Assembly (NCBI RefSeq): GCF_014199915.1
Contig: NZ_JACHOO010000010.1
Coordinates: 62,001-126,000, forward strand
DNA: 64,000 nt
Direction of reading: 5' to 3'
Source: Prosthecomicrobium pneumaticum
GTDB taxonomy: Bacteria > Pseudomonadota > Alphaproteobacteria > Rhizobiales > Kaistiaceae
Shown here piece by piece: positions 35,512 to 44,594 of the stretch. The translations under genes and the position numbers were made by a program. The notes under the pieces are model-generated. The model was given only the letters and a program-made list of their open reading frames with translations, made no database searches and had not been told where the DNA came from. Each line of letters starts with the position of its first letter. The stretch's first letter is position 1.

Positions 35512-35931
35512 TCACCACTTGCCGGTGTTCGGCATCGACGACCAGGGCTCCTGCGGCGGCAGGGCGGCGCCCTTCTGCAGGATCTCGATCGAAATGTTGT
35601 CGGGCGAGCGCACGAAGGCCATGCGGCCGTCGCGCGGCGGGCGGTTGATCGTCACGCCCGCCTTCATCAGCCGGTCGCAGAGCGCATAGATGTCGTCCAC
35701 CTCATAGGCGAGATGGCCGAAATTGCGGCCCTCGCCATACACTTCCGGATCCCAGTTGAAGGTCAGCTCGACCTGCGCGCTCTCGTCGCCGGGGGCCGCG
35801 AGGAAGACGAGCGTGTAGCGGCCGGCCTCGTTCTCGGTCCGCCGCAGCTCCTTCAGACCCAGTTTGCCGACGTAGAAGTCGAGCGACTGGTCGATATCGG
35901 TCACGCGGACCATGGTGTGGAGATATTTCAA
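35512..35931 (-). CDS. gloA: Lactoylglutathione lyase (glyoxalase I)
   Basis: Converts the methylglyoxal-glutathione hemithioacetal to S-lactoylglutathione. The 139-aa product starts at TTG 35931 (LKYLHTMVRVTDIDQS), where homologues read M(K/R)xLHTM, with GAGGAG 7 bp upstream. A 168-aa reading from further upstream adds a tail unlike the family. Metal ligands are visible: His5, the Glu in QVELTFNW, the His in NFGHLAYEV and the Glu in SIEIL. It stands alone between tRNA-Glu and a divergent cold-shock gene. Confidence 0.93.
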   Translation of the reverse strand: MKYLHTMVRVTDIDQSLDFYVGKLGLKELRRTENEAGRYTLVFLAAPGDESAQVELTFNWDPEVYGEGRNFGHLAYEVDDIYALCDRLMKAGVTINRPPRDGRMAFVRSPDNISIEILQKGAALPPQEPWSSMPNTGKW

Positions 35932-36181
35932 GGGGGAACTCCTCGCCGGATGGACCTTTTCGGCGCCGTTCGATGGCGCCGGCGCGGGCGAAGATAGGAT
36001 CGTGTGGCCGAAACACAACCATGAACCGTTCGTGGCGGCTTGATGGCGGCGTTCTCGACCGTTATCCCAGTTGAGGACTGGTGTCGCAGGAAGCGGATGC
36101 TATGGTGGCTGCCATGAATCGAGCGAGTGAACGGCCGCCTGCGGAACTGCCGCGTCTTGGGCATGGGCGCCGTGGCCGGGC

Positions 36182-36769
36182 ATGGGGGCCCTGATGGGCA
36201 GCAAGATCGGTGCTGAATCGTCGTCCGTACGAGCGGACACCGACCCCGACCTCGATCTCTTCGAGGTCGTCGGCGTCATCAAATGGTTCGACGCCTCGAA
36301 GGGCTACGGCTTCATCATGCCCGACGATGGCAGCGCCGACGTGCTGCTGCACGTCACCTGTCTGCGTCGCGACGGCTACCAGACCGCTTACGAAGGCGCC
36401 CGGATCGCCTGCGAGGCGGTGCGCGGCCCGAAGGGCATTCAGGCCTTCCGCATCGTCTCGATGGACGAAAGCTCGGCCATCCATCCCGCGCAGCAGGGGC
36501 CGCCGCGCACCCATGACAGCGTGGTGCCGACGAGCGGGCTCGAGCGGGCGATCGTCAAATGGTTCAACCGGGTGAAGGGCTATGGCTTCCTCACCCGCGG
36601 CGAAGGCACCGAGGACATCTTCGTCCATATGGAAACGCTGCGGCGCTACGGCATGGCGGAGCTGCGTCCGGGACAGTCGGTTCTGGTGCGCTTCGGCGGC
36701 GGCTCGAAAGGGCTGATGGCCGCCGAGATCCGGCCCGACGGGCCGAGCCAGGCGCCGTCCTCCCATTGA
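36182..36769 (+). CDS. Cold-shock protein with two CSD domains
   Basis: 195-aa nucleic-acid-binding protein with two cold-shock domains. The first spans about 27-95 ([17 protein letters not shown], then VLLHVTCL) and the second about 123-188 ([20 protein letters not shown], then DIFVHMETL). Both keep RNP1-like KGYGF(I/L) and RNP2-like V(L/F)xH motifs. The two-domain form is common in Hyphomicrobiales. ATG 36182 or 36194 are both possible starts. The DUF192 gene begins 10 bp after the stop and may be co-transcribed. Confidence 0.93.
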   Translation: MGALMGSKIGAESSSVRADTDPDLDLFEVVGVIKWFDASKGYGFIMPDDGSADVLLHVTCLRRDGYQTAYEGARIACEAVRGPKGIQAFRIVSMDESSAIHPAQQGPPRTHDSVVPTSGLERAIVKWFNRVKGYGFLTRGEGTEDIFVHMETLRRYGMAELRPGQSVLVRFGGGSKGLMAAEIRPDGPSQAPSSH

Positions 36770-36779
36770 GCCGGCGATA

Positions 36780-37268
36780 ATGGCCCCGCAGCCGACGAGA
36801 CCCTCGCCGCGCGGCCGGATCGCGATCGGCCTGCTCGGGCTCGTCGTTGCGGCGGTCGCCGTCTTCTATGCGCTCGACGGGTTCGCCCGATCCGACCGGT
36901 TGTCGATCCGCACGAAGACGGGCAGCCACGATTTCTCGATCGAATGGGCGATGACCCAGGACGAGCGGGCGAAGGGCCTGATGTTCCGGCAGGAGATGGC
37001 CTCCGACCACGGCATGTTGTTCGATTTCGGCCGCGAGCAGCCGGTGACCTTCTGGATGAAGAATACGCCGCTCTCGCTCGACATGGTGTTCATCCATGCC
37101 GACGGGACCGTCTATCGCGTCGCCCGCGACGTCGAGCCGATGAGCGAGAAGCTGACGCCGGCCGGCGCCCCGGTGCGCTATGTGCTCGAGGTGGTCGCCG
37201 GCACGGCGGCGCGCATCGGCCTCCAGTCGGGCGATCACGTCTCGATCCCGTCGCCTCCGAAGCGCTGA
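36780..37268 (+). CDS. DUF192-family exported protein
   Basis: 162 aa. An N-terminal hydrophobic segment (about 14-34, [19 protein letters not shown]) acts as a signal or anchor. The DUF192 domain then reads [15 protein letters not shown], then [19 protein letters not shown], then [12 protein letters not shown]. These match the conserved GLMFR and FWMKNT core of this family, whose biochemical role is not settled. It probably acts in the periplasm. It follows the cold-shock gene closely. Confidence 0.93.
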   Translation: MAPQPTRPSPRGRIAIGLLGLVVAAVAVFYALDGFARSDRLSIRTKTGSHDFSIEWAMTQDERAKGLMFRQEMASDHGMLFDFGREQPVTFWMKNTPLSLDMVFIHADGTVYRVARDVEPMSEKLTPAGAPVRYVLEVVAGTAARIGLQSGDHVSIPSPPKR

Positions 37269-37372
37269 GCCCGGCGGGCGCCGCAGCCCGCCCGGGTCGC
37301 GTTCGTCGCCGGCCCGCGCCGCGAGGCTTGAGCGCGAGGGCGCGAGCCTGTAAGCGAGAGAGGTCGCCGGTT

Positions 37373-37449
<77 letters not shown>

Positions 37450-37637
37450 TCGGCCTTTTTTCGGCACCGGAAGGTGGCCTTCTGCGGCGCCCGCCCGAAG
37501 CTCCCTCTCCGTTGGCCGCGATCAGGGCCGCTCGATGCCGGTGCGGCCTTTACAGGGACGACACCGTCTTTACAGCGCGCGTGCGGCGCGGCAAAGAGAA
37601 GGCTGAAAAGGCCGACCGCCGAGAGGGTCTTCGTTTC

Positions 37638-37943
37638 ATGCTCGCCCGCATCTACAAGCCCGCCCGCACCGCCATGCAGTCCGGCAAGGCGAAGTCCGAT
37701 CGCTGGCTGCTCGCCTATGAGCCGGCCGTGCCGGCCGCCGTCGAGCCGCTGATGGGCTACACATCGAGCGCCGACACGCAGCGTCAGGTGAAGCTCTTCT
37801 TCGAAACGAAGGAGGAGGCCGTCGCCTATGCCGAGCGGCACGGCATCCCCTATCAGCTTTCCGAGCCCAAGGAAGAAACCCGCAAGCGCGTCTCGTATGC
37901 CGACAATTTCAAGTTCGGCCGGCTGACGCCCTGGACCCACTGA
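37638..37943 (+). CDS. NADH dehydrogenase (complex I) NDUFS4-type 18-kDa subunit
   Basis: 101-aa accessory subunit of complex I found in alphaproteobacteria and mitochondria. MLARIYKPARTAMQSGKAKS, then WLLAYEP, the central GYTSSADTQRQVKLFF and EEAVAYAERHGIPYQL, and the C-terminal SYADNFKFGRLTPWTH are the hallmark NDUFS4 blocks. ATG 37638 is preceded by GAGAGGG. Its presence supports an alphaproteobacterial origin. It is a single gene flanked by tRNA-Pro and tRNA-Arg. Confidence 0.95.
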   Translation: MLARIYKPARTAMQSGKAKSDRWLLAYEPAVPAAVEPLMGYTSSADTQRQVKLFFETKEEAVAYAERHGIPYQLSEPKEETRKRVSYADNFKFGRLTPWTH

Positions 37944-38119
37944 GCGATCGGACATCCGATCGCAGTGCCGTGCAGGACGGAGTCCCGGGTGAACCCCCGA
38001 CGCTCGGCGAGCCGAGTTCTTGACGGTCTGCCGTCATGGTCGGGCGGCGAGGCTGTCGCGCCGCCGATTTCCGGATTCCGGAACCGCCGGATTCTCATGC
38101 CGACCGCGCCGCGGCGAAC

Positions 38120-38196
38120 GGCCCCGTAGCTCAACCGGATAGAGCACCCGCCTTCTAAGCGGGTGGTTGGGTGTTCGAGTCACCCCGGGGTCGCCA
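38120..38196 (+). tRNA. tRNA-Arg: tRNA-Arg (TCT)
   Basis: The 77-nt cloverleaf starts GGCCCCGTAGCTCAACCGGA and ends in CCA at 38194-38196. Acceptor GGCCCCG pairs with CGGGGTC with one G-T pair. The loop CTTCTAA in a CCCGC/GCGGG stem gives anticodon TCT, reading AGA/AGG. The T arm is GGGTGTTCGAGTCACCC. Confidence 0.96.
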
Positions 38197-38296
38197 AAAC
38201 CACCAGCATCGCGGAGGGATGGGGCGGCCGCGCCGGAGTGTCGCCCCTGCGTGTGCCGACCTGCCGTTCCGTTCGGATCCGCCTGCCCTTTCCCGA

Positions 38297-39499
38297 TCAG
38301 AGGAGATCGGAGACGAGGGCACCGCGATCCGCCGCCATGTCCGGTGCCAGCGCTATGCGCAGTTCATTCGCCGCGCAGACGATGTGATAGAGGCTCGATG
38401 CGCGGGACGGTTCGCGGATCGGGGCGCCCCCTTCATCCAGATGCTCCCACCACGCGCCGGGAACCGGATGCCGGGCATAGAGCAACAGCCCCTCGGTCGC
38501 TTCGGCCGCGCGCGAGAGAGCCCCGGACGCCGCGCTTCCCCCGAGCGATGCGATCGCCAGATGCGCCTTGATCCGTTCGCTCTGCGGCCAGAGACGCGCC
38601 CGTCGGTCGGTGTGCCGCAAGGTCCTGGGATCGAGGCCGTTGACCGCGAGCTTCCGCCGGGGATCGATTCCGTGGTCCTCGGCGAAAGCGATCAGGCGAC
38701 CGGCAGCCGCAAGCGCATCCGGGCGATCGGTGAGGCGGCCCCAGCGAACGAGAAGCGCGGCCCATTCGTATTGGTGGCCGGGTTCGAGGTCCCCTTGGGC
38801 CTCGCCTTCGAGGACGCTCCAGTCCGGGTCGAACCGTTCGCGCAGCGCCCCCGTCGCCGGATCGAGGAACCGCTCCAGGCACAACTCCGCGATCTCGTCG
38901 GCGAGCCTCTGCCACAGCGGATCGGGCACGACCGCTAGCCAGGCGAGCGCGGCCTCGAGCATGTGCATGTGCGGATTGGCGAGAAGCGGCGCGCCCGGCG
39001 GAGCCGGTTCGACGAACCCTGCCCGCGGATGACGGAACGATGCCCGTATCCGGGCGACGGAGGCCATGGCCCGGCAGGAGAGCCGTTCGGTAAGGGCCGG
39101 GTCGGCCGCCGCGGCGGCCGCCAGTCCGAACAGGACGAAGGCATGGTCGTAGAGGTCGAAATCCGGCCGCAGGACGTGCCCGTCACGCGCCACGACGGAC
39201 CGCACCAGCCCGTCGCCAGTCCAGAACCCGTTATCGAGGCGCGCGAGGCCGTACCGCACCAGAGCGGCGGCCGGTCCGTGCCAGCCGAAACCCGGGGCGA
39301 GCGCATAGGCATAGATCTGCCGTCCGACCACCCGGGCGCGCTGGGGGTCATGGATCGGCGTGCCGTCCGGAGACAGGCGCTCGACGAAGCCGCGCGAGAC
39401 CGGGTCGAGGCCGCGATCGGCCCAAAGAGGAAACGCCTCGCCGCACAGCCACCGGACGAGGCGCTCATAGGAGGCCCGCAAGTCCTCCTGCGGGCTCAC
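38297..39499 (-). CDS. AGE-family (N-acylglucosamine 2-epimerase) sugar epimerase/isomerase
   Basis: 400-aa (alpha/alpha)6-barrel protein, starting at GTG 39499 and overlapping the heptose fusion gene by 4 bp (GTGA). Family landmarks are RQIYAYALAPGFGWHG, DLYDHAFVLFGLAAAA, NPHMHMLEAALAWL, PGHQYEWAALLVRWG, RLWPQSERIKAHL and PVPGAWWEHLDEGG. The paired His residues in PHMHMLE and PGHQYEW are the active-site set. AGE proteins interconvert N-acyl-glucosamine/mannosamine or free mannose/fructose. In a GDP-heptose operon a sugar isomerase role on an unphosphorylated hexose or heptose is a guess. Confidence 0.85.
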   Translation of the reverse strand: MSPQEDLRASYERLVRWLCGEAFPLWADRGLDPVSRGFVERLSPDGTPIHDPQRARVVGRQIYAYALAPGFGWHGPAAALVRYGLARLDNGFWTGDGLVRSVVARDGHVLRPDFDLYDHAFVLFGLAAAAAADPALTERLSCRAMASVARIRASFRHPRAGFVEPAPPGAPLLANPHMHMLEAALAWLAVVPDPLWQRLADEIAELCLERFLDPATGALRERFDPDWSVLEGEAQGDLEPGHQYEWAALLVRWGRLTDRPDALAAAGRLIAFAEDHGIDPRRKLAVNGLDPRTLRHTDRRARLWPQSERIKAHLAIASLGGSAASGALSRAAEATEGLLLYARHPVPGAWWEHLDEGGAPIREPSRASSLYHIVCAANELRIALAPDMAADRGALVSDLL

Positions 39500-40728
39500 G
39501 GCTGGCCCCCGGCTGAGCCGGCCAGCCGCGCCGGTCGCCCGGCGAGGAAGGGGCGCAGAACGTCGTCCAGCCGCCCGGTCTGGAACAGAACGCCTCTGAT
39601 TCCGGCCGCGGCGGCGGCCTCGATGTCGGAGAGCCGGTCGCCGATCATCAGGCTGTTCGCCGCGTCGACCGGCCAATGACGCAGGAGATCGAGGATCATG
39701 CCCGGAGCGGGCTTGCGCCAGTCCGACTGGCGGCGATAGGGCTCGAGGGCGGCCTCCGGATGATCGGGGCAAAAGCGCACGTCGTCGATATGACCGCCGA
39801 CGGCGAGGAGCTCGTCCTGGATGACGTCCATCAGCCGATGGAAATCGGCAGCGCCGTAGTAGCCGTGCCCGATGCCCGCCTGATTGGTGACCACGAACAC
39901 GTAACAGCCGGCTTCGTTCGCGTCCCTGATCGCTTCGGGGGCGCCCGGCATAAAGGCGAAGCGGTCGCGCGTCGCCACATAGCCGCGATCCTCGTTGATG
40001 ACCCCGTCGCGGTCGAGAAACAGCGCGGGCTTGCGGCGCCGGGCTTCGATCTCGTGCTGCGCCCGGGCATAGTCCTCCGGCACGCCGATATCGATGAAGT
40101 AGGCGTCGCTGGAAACCCCGGCCAGCAGGCCGTCCGCGGCAAGGCCGGGCAGCGTGTCGTGTTCCAGCGCGCCGGCGGCCGGACAGCGGGACACCATCTC
40201 GCGCCGGAACAGATAGACGCCGGCATTGACGAGGCAGGGGCCGGGCTGCGGCCCGCCGGCGGGCCGGAACGCCGTGACCGACGCCCCCTCCATCTCGACC
40301 GTGCCATAACGCCCGGCGCCGCTCAGGCGGCGCAGCGCCAGCACGCCCAGCGCCCGTGGCGTCCGGGCGAGCGCGGCGCGCAGGGAAGCGAGCGGCTGAT
40401 CGAACCACGAATCGCCGTTGAAGAGGAAGAACACAGGATCGAGCCGGTCACGGGCATGAGCGAGTGCCCCGCCCGTGCCCGCCGGCGCGGGCTCGGTCGC
40501 CACCTCCACCGTGATCCGCCGCCCCAGCCGGTCCGGCAGCGCCGCCGCAAAGCGGGCGATCCGGTCCGCCTCGAACGCCGCCAGCAGCAGGAAGCGCCGC
40601 ACGCCCTGACGCGCGATCTCCTCGATCAGGATGTCGAGAAACGGTCGCCCCGCGATGGGCAGGAGCGGCTTCGGCGTGCCGGCCGTCAAGGACCCGAGGC
40701 GGGTCCCCAGACCTCCGCAGAGGATCAC
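39496..40728 (-). CDS. hddC-gmhB: Fused heptose-1-phosphate guanylyltransferase (HddC) and heptose bisphosphate phosphatase (GmhB)
   Basis: 410-aa bifunctional protein. Residues 1-230 form an NTP-transferase: GGLGTRLGSLTAGTPKPLLP (signature with catalytic Lys), FLFNGDSWF and YFIDIGVPEDY. Residues about 234-385 form a HAD phosphatase like GmhB: LFLDRDGVINEDRGYV, FVVTNQAGIG, DWRKPAPGM and MIGDRLSDIEAAAAAG. These are successive steps of GDP-D-glycero-alpha-D-manno-heptose synthesis. GTG 40728 is the annotated start, but in-frame codons before it encode IEQA, as if the real N-terminus were (M)EQAVILCGG from ATT 40740. It overlaps the kinase gene by 4 bp. Confidence 0.87.
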   Translation of the reverse strand: MILCGGLGTRLGSLTAGTPKPLLPIAGRPFLDILIEEIARQGVRRFLLLAAFEADRIARFAAALPDRLGRRITVEVATEPAPAGTGGALAHARDRLDPVFFLFNGDSWFDQPLASLRAALARTPRALGVLALRRLSGAGRYGTVEMEGASVTAFRPAGGPQPGPCLVNAGVYLFRREMVSRCPAAGALEHDTLPGLAADGLLAGVSSDAYFIDIGVPEDYARAQHEIEARRRKPALFLDRDGVINEDRGYVATRDRFAFMPGAPEAIRDANEAGCYVFVVTNQAGIGHGYYGAADFHRLMDVIQDELLAVGGHIDDVRFCPDHPEAALEPYRRQSDWRKPAPGMILDLLRHWPVDAANSLMIGDRLSDIEAAAAAGIRGVLFQTGRLDDVLRPFLAGRPARLAGSAGGQP

Positions 40729-41789
40729 GGCCTGTTCAATGGGACCGACCAGGATGTGACACCCTCCTTAGTGAATTTGCACGGCAGCAAGCGACCGGGT
40801 TCCCGAGACAGGATCTCGACGGTCTTCTGCCGTTCCGCGGGATCGCACAGAATCATCAGAATGCCCCCGCCGCCGGCGCCGGAGACCTTGCCGGCCAGAG
40901 CGCCGCTCTGCATCGCCAGATGCAGCACACGCTCGATTTCGGCATTGGACACGGCGCCGGCGGTGGCCTTCTTGGCCGCCCAGCCCCGATTGATCGTCTC
41001 GGCGCAGTCGGAAAGATGGCCCGTGATGAGCGCTTCCTTCATCTCGAGCGCCTCGCGCTTCAGCGCGAACATCGCCCGCAGCGCGTCGTCGTCACTGACG
41101 ATCCGGGCCTGTTGGGCTTCGATGATCGTCTTGGAGTGGCGCGACTGGCCCGTGTCGTAGAGGATCAACGAAGCTTCGAGTTCGTTGATCGCGGCGCTGC
41201 GCAGCCGGAGCGGGTTCACCACGGCACGGCCGTGCTCGTGGAATTCGATAAAGTTGAACCCGCCGAAGGCGGCGGCATACTGGTCCTGCTTGCCACCCGC
41301 GATCTCGAGGTCTTCCCGCTCGATCTCGAAAGCGAGCCGCGCGAGATCGTATTCCCCGAAGGGCAGGTTGAGATAGTTGCGGAAGGCCTCGAGAATGGCG
41401 ACCACGAGCGAGGAGGATCCTCCCAGTCCCGATCCGGCCGGCACGTCGACCGTGGTGCGCACCGTGACCGGGAGCGGCCTGCCGCGATTGAAGGTCGAGA
41501 CGATGCGGTTATAGACCCCGCGGTGCAGCAAGGCTTCCGGGCCGAGCGGAAGGGTCGTCTCCGCCGGCCCTTCGTAACGCTGCCCCAGTTCCGTCGCCTC
41601 CAGAAGCACCCGCCCGTCCGACCGGGGCTCGAGGTGGGCATAGGCATAAAGCGCAAGGGTGGCGTTGATCACCAGGCCGCCGTGCCGGTCGCAGAACGGT
41701 GACAGGTCGGTACCGCCTCCGCCGAAGCCGAGGCGCAGGGGCGCTCTTGCGCGGATCTTACGGGGGGAGGGTGGAGGGCTGGAGAACAC
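40725..41789 (-). CDS. hddA: D-glycero-alpha-D-manno-heptose 7-phosphate kinase (GHMP family)
   Basis: Phosphorylates heptose 7-phosphate at C1 in GDP-heptose synthesis. The product is about 354 aa, with RARAPLRLGFGGGGTDLSPF at the N-terminus, PAGSGLGGSSSLVVAILEAF (GHMP ATP loop), IAGGKQDQYAAAFGG and KVSGAGGGGILMI. The start is uncertain. GTG 41789 places only eleven extra residues before the fold, but ATG 41885 and a GTG near 41843 are in frame and one of these may be right. The gene is first of the operon hddA, hddC-gmhB, AGE-family. The isomerase gmhA is not in the window. Confidence 0.88.
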   Translation of the reverse strand: MFSSPPPSPRKIRARAPLRLGFGGGGTDLSPFCDRHGGLVINATLALYAYAHLEPRSDGRVLLEATELGQRYEGPAETTLPLGPEALLHRGVYNRIVSTFNRGRPLPVTVRTTVDVPAGSGLGGSSSLVVAILEAFRNYLNLPFGEYDLARLAFEIEREDLEIAGGKQDQYAAAFGGFNFIEFHEHGRAVVNPLRLRSAAINELEASLILYDTGQSRHSKTIIEAQQARIVSDDDALRAMFALKREALEMKEALITGHLSDCAETINRGWAAKKATAGAVSNAEIERVLHLAMQSGALAGKVSGAGGGGILMILCDPAERQKTVEILSREPGRLLPCKFTKEGVTSWSVPLNRP

Positions 41790-41885
41790 GGTGGCGATCG
41801 ATGAAGGTCTCAAGCTGTGCCGGCCTTTCTCCGTCACCGGGTGAAATGCCCTGCGGCAACCTGCACTATACGCACCCGCCCGCAT

Positions 41886-42194
41886 TCACAACATCGCTCC
41901 CGCCGAGAAGGGCGCCGACCAACTCCGGTCTCTCCGCCGCCGCCCCGAAATCCTCGGCATCCGCATGACGAGCCTGAAGAATGCGGCTGCCGCACCAGCC
42001 CTCCCGGTCCGGCAATCGAATGCCCCGGCCCGCCGCCGGGGTCTCGATCTCCGGCCGGGTGCTGCGGTCCGTGGCGAGGCGACGCACGCGGACGCCGCCG
42101 GCCACGGCCAGCCCCCTCGCGGGACGCGCCCCTCATCGCCCTTTGACACGTCTCTCATCCTGGACGAAACAGGGGCCGCTGCGGGAGACCTGCC
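41886..42194. promoter_or_regulatory. Divergent region between hddA and a methyltransferase gene
   Basis: About 310 bp (405 if hddA starts at 41789) with no supported gene. A TTGACA at 42143-42148 lies 47 bp before the methyltransferase ATG, but the -10 position 17 bp on reads GAAACA, so this is only a candidate promoter. Confidence 0.3.
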
Positions 42195-42953
42195 ATGACG
42201 CGCGCGTTCACGCTCGCCGAACTTCCTCGTCTGGGTATCGACCCGGGCCTGCGCCTCGGACGCCGTGTGCACGAGGGCTACCAGCGCGGCTGGGGCATCG
42301 AGTTCGGGGCGCTGAAGGACAAGATTCGCGCCGATCAGGATTTCGCTTCGGCCCTCGCTCTCGCCCTCGGACGAAGCGTGGTGACGGAGGAGCGGCTGAT
42401 GAACCTGTTCATGCTGATCAAGCTCTTTCTGCCCCGACTGGGCGGCGGGCACATCATCGAATACGGCACCTATCGCGGCGGGTCGGCTCTGTTCATGGCC
42501 CGCCTGGCCGCCCGGTTCCTTCCCGGAACGCGGGTTCTGGCCCTCGATACGTTTGCCGGCATGCCGGAGACCGACCGCCGCGTCGATGCCCATGGCGCTG
42601 GCGATTTCGCGGAAACCGATGTGGAGGAGGTGCGCGAGGCGGCCCGGGCCGCGGGCCTGCACAACGTGACCTTCATCAAGGGCCGGTTCGAAGACACCGC
42701 CGGAGCGGCGCTGGCCGAGGCCGGGCGCATCGCGCTCACCCATATCGATTGCGACATCTACAGCGCCGTCCGCTGCAGCTATGAGCTCACGAAGCCCTTC
42801 ATGGTGCCGGGCGGCTATTACGTCTTCGACGACGCCACCATGTCGAGCTGCCTCGGGGCGACCGAGGTGGTCGAGGATATCGTGATCGCGCGCGACGGGC
42901 TGCGGTCGGAACAGATCTATCCGCATTTCGTGTTCCGACACCCCGAGGCGTGA
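42195..42953 (+). CDS. TylF/macrocin O-methyltransferase-type enzyme
   Basis: 252-aa SAM-dependent methyltransferase. IIEYGTYRGGSALFMARL is the SAM-binding glycine motif, RVLALDTFAGMPETDRRVD the next acidic block, and LTHIDCDIYSAVRCSYEL plus GGYYVFDDATMSSCLG hold the metal-binding acids. FIKGRFEDTAG is also a TylF-family feature. ATG 42195 has no earlier in-frame alternative that adds similarity. It is divergent from the heptose operon and likely methylates a sugar of the same surface glycan. It differs from the enzyme at 32843 in having a long helical N-terminus. Confidence 0.87.
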   Translation: MTRAFTLAELPRLGIDPGLRLGRRVHEGYQRGWGIEFGALKDKIRADQDFASALALALGRSVVTEERLMNLFMLIKLFLPRLGGGHIIEYGTYRGGSALFMARLAARFLPGTRVLALDTFAGMPETDRRVDAHGAGDFAETDVEEVREAARAAGLHNVTFIKGRFEDTAGAALAEAGRIALTHIDCDIYSAVRCSYELTKPFMVPGGYYVFDDATMSSCLGATEVVEDIVIARDGLRSEQIYPHFVFRHPEA

Positions 42954-43304
42954 ACGCGCGGTCCGTCGCAAAAGAATGGGCGAGGTGTCCCGCCGCCCGC
43001 GAGGCGCTCGGGGTCTCGCGTTCCGTCTCCCTCGCCGCCGGCACGCCCCGGTCTCGAAGGGCGCGGCCGTCCAGGCAGAAAGAAGACTAAAGACGACTCA
43101 ACGAGTCGAGAAGAAAGGCCGTTGCAATGTCGACCCTGCGGAGAGATCGTTCCGGTTGCGGCGGACGCGCTGCGCAGGCGGACGTTTCCGGCGGTGTGCG
43201 AAGGCCGTTCCGCCATCGGGCGGCCGTCGCGGCGCGCGCCCCCCTCATGCCGGCACCGCTGCGGGGCGGAGGGAACGGCGCGCCTCGCTGCGGGTTGCCG
43301 TCGG
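42954..43304. other. 351-bp gap with no supported gene
   Basis: Arg-rich short frames on both strands show no domain. A dyad CGACTC-AAC-GAGTCG lies at 43094-43108, followed by an A/G-rich tract rather than T, so it is not a standard terminator for the methyltransferase gene. Confidence 0.35.
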
Positions 43305-43637
43305 ATGACCGAGGTCCGCACCAGCGACGCGCTGCGCCACGAGATCGACAGTGGCCGGACGGGCGACAAGATCGCCTTTCCCGACCCCGCGGCGGCGCCG
43401 CTCGGCACCGATGACGAGGCGGCCGGCGTGCCGCCCTCGGCCGCGGCGATCGCGCATGCCGCCGCGGCGGAGACGCGGCAGGGCGGAACTGCCGCGCCGG
43501 CGGCATCGAACGAGACCGCGCGCGCGATCGATGGCGCCGAGACCGAGCGGCGGGAGAACCGCCGCTGGCTGATCGCCGGCACGCTGATCGTGCTCGGCGT
43601 GATCGCGCTCGCCGCCGCGGTCCTGCTTTCGGTCTGA
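43305..43637 (+). CDS. Small tail-anchored membrane protein of unknown function
   Basis: 110 aa from ATG 43305. The first 80 residues are alanine-rich and low in complexity (EAAGVPPSAAAIAHAAAA), then RRENRRWLIAGTLIVLGVIALAAAVLLSV forms one C-terminal transmembrane helix with a basic cytoplasmic flank. I do not recognise a family. No operon partner is clear. The next gene starts 148 bp downstream after a regulator-site-like palindrome. Confidence 0.6.
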   Translation: MTEVRTSDALRHEIDSGRTGDKIAFPDPAAAPLGTDDEAAGVPPSAAAIAHAAAAETRQGGTAAPAASNETARAIDGAETERRENRRWLIAGTLIVLGVIALAAAVLLSV

Positions 43638-43690
43638 AAGCCGCATCCCCTCCTGCCCGGCCCCATCCGGACTTTTCGATTGCATCGTGG

Positions 43691-43702
43691 ATCGTGCATG
43701 AT
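43691..43702. promoter_or_regulatory. Candidate operator of the GntR-FCD regulator (site 1)
   Basis: ATCGTGCATGAT, an imperfect palindrome, 83 bp before the gene at 43785. It differs at one position from the perfect palindrome at 46772-46783, at a similar distance before its gene. A GntR regulator is encoded between them. Confidence 0.55.
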
Positions 43703-43784
43703 GTAGCAGGCATCGCAGATGCCTGCGCGTCGAGCGGACCGATCCCGCCCGCCGCGGAGGCGCGGCGGGCGCGGGGAGAGGACG

Positions 43785-44594
43785 ATGGTTCGCATTCTGA
43801 CCGTTTCGAGCAGCGCCACCGCGACCGGGGAGAGCCCGGGCAATGTCCTCGTCTCCGGCTCCTATGGCGGCGAATACAACGCCTTCCACGCGGCCAAATG
43901 GGGCATTCGCGGTGTGGTTCTCAACGATGCCGGCATCGGCTTCGGCGGAGCGGGCATCAAGGGCCTGCCCTATCTCGACCGGATCGGCCTCGCCGGGGCG
44001 ACCGCCGACGCCCGGACCTGCCACATCGCCGATGGCGAGCACATGCTCGAGCACGGCATCATCAGCCATGTGAACGAAGCGGCGCGGCGTCTCGGCTGTG
44101 CCGTCGGCCAGAGCGTCCGCGACTGTGCCGAGCGGATGACGAAGGGGCCGGTCGTCGCCGAGCCGCCGCCGGAGATCTCGGGCGGCAAGCGCTTCCTTCT
44201 TTCCGGGGCGCCGGAGCCGCGGGTGATCGCGCTCGATGCGGCGCCGATGCTGACGCCCGAGGATGCCGGCGCGATCGCCATCACGGGCTCGCACGCCGCG
44301 TTGTTTCGCGGCCGGCCCGACAATGTGATCGGCCCGCAGCTCTTCGCCGTCTTCTTCAACGATGCCGGCGTGGGGCTCGATGGCGCGGGGATCGCCCGGC
44401 TGCCCACCCTCGACGAGCGCGGCATGATCGCCGGCACGGTCTCCGCCGACAGCGCCCCGATCGGCGACGCGCGCGCCGCCTATGAGCAGGGTGTGCTGTC
44501 CCATCTCAACGAGACGGCGCGGCGGCACGGCGGGGTGGTGGGCGAGCCGCTCAGGGCGTTCGTCGCGAGATTGCGCGGCGGGGGCCCGACGTGA
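43785..44594 (+). CDS. Unknown protein with an internal duplication
   Basis: 269 aa, GGGGAGAGG before ATG 43785. Residues about 25-118 and 169-263 are two copies of one unit. Shared are NDAG(I/V)G..GAGI..LP.LD..G (from Asn47 and Asn192) and G(I/V)(I/L)SH(V/L)NE.ARR.G..VG (around His95 and His240), 145 residues apart. Conserved Asn-Asp, His and Asn-Glu in both halves suggest a two-fold symmetric fold, possibly with two active sites. I do not know the family. It overlaps the FMN hydroxyacid dehydrogenase gene by 4 bp (GTGA), so the two likely act together. Confidence 0.75.
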   Translation: MVRILTVSSSATATGESPGNVLVSGSYGGEYNAFHAAKWGIRGVVLNDAGIGFGGAGIKGLPYLDRIGLAGATADARTCHIADGEHMLEHGIISHVNEAARRLGCAVGQSVRDCAERMTKGPVVAEPPPEISGGKRFLLSGAPEPRVIALDAAPMLTPEDAGAIAITGSHAALFRGRPDNVIGPQLFAVFFNDAGVGLDGAGIARLPTLDERGMIAGTVSADSAPIGDARAAYEQGVLSHLNETARRHGGVVGEPLRAFVARLRGGGPT

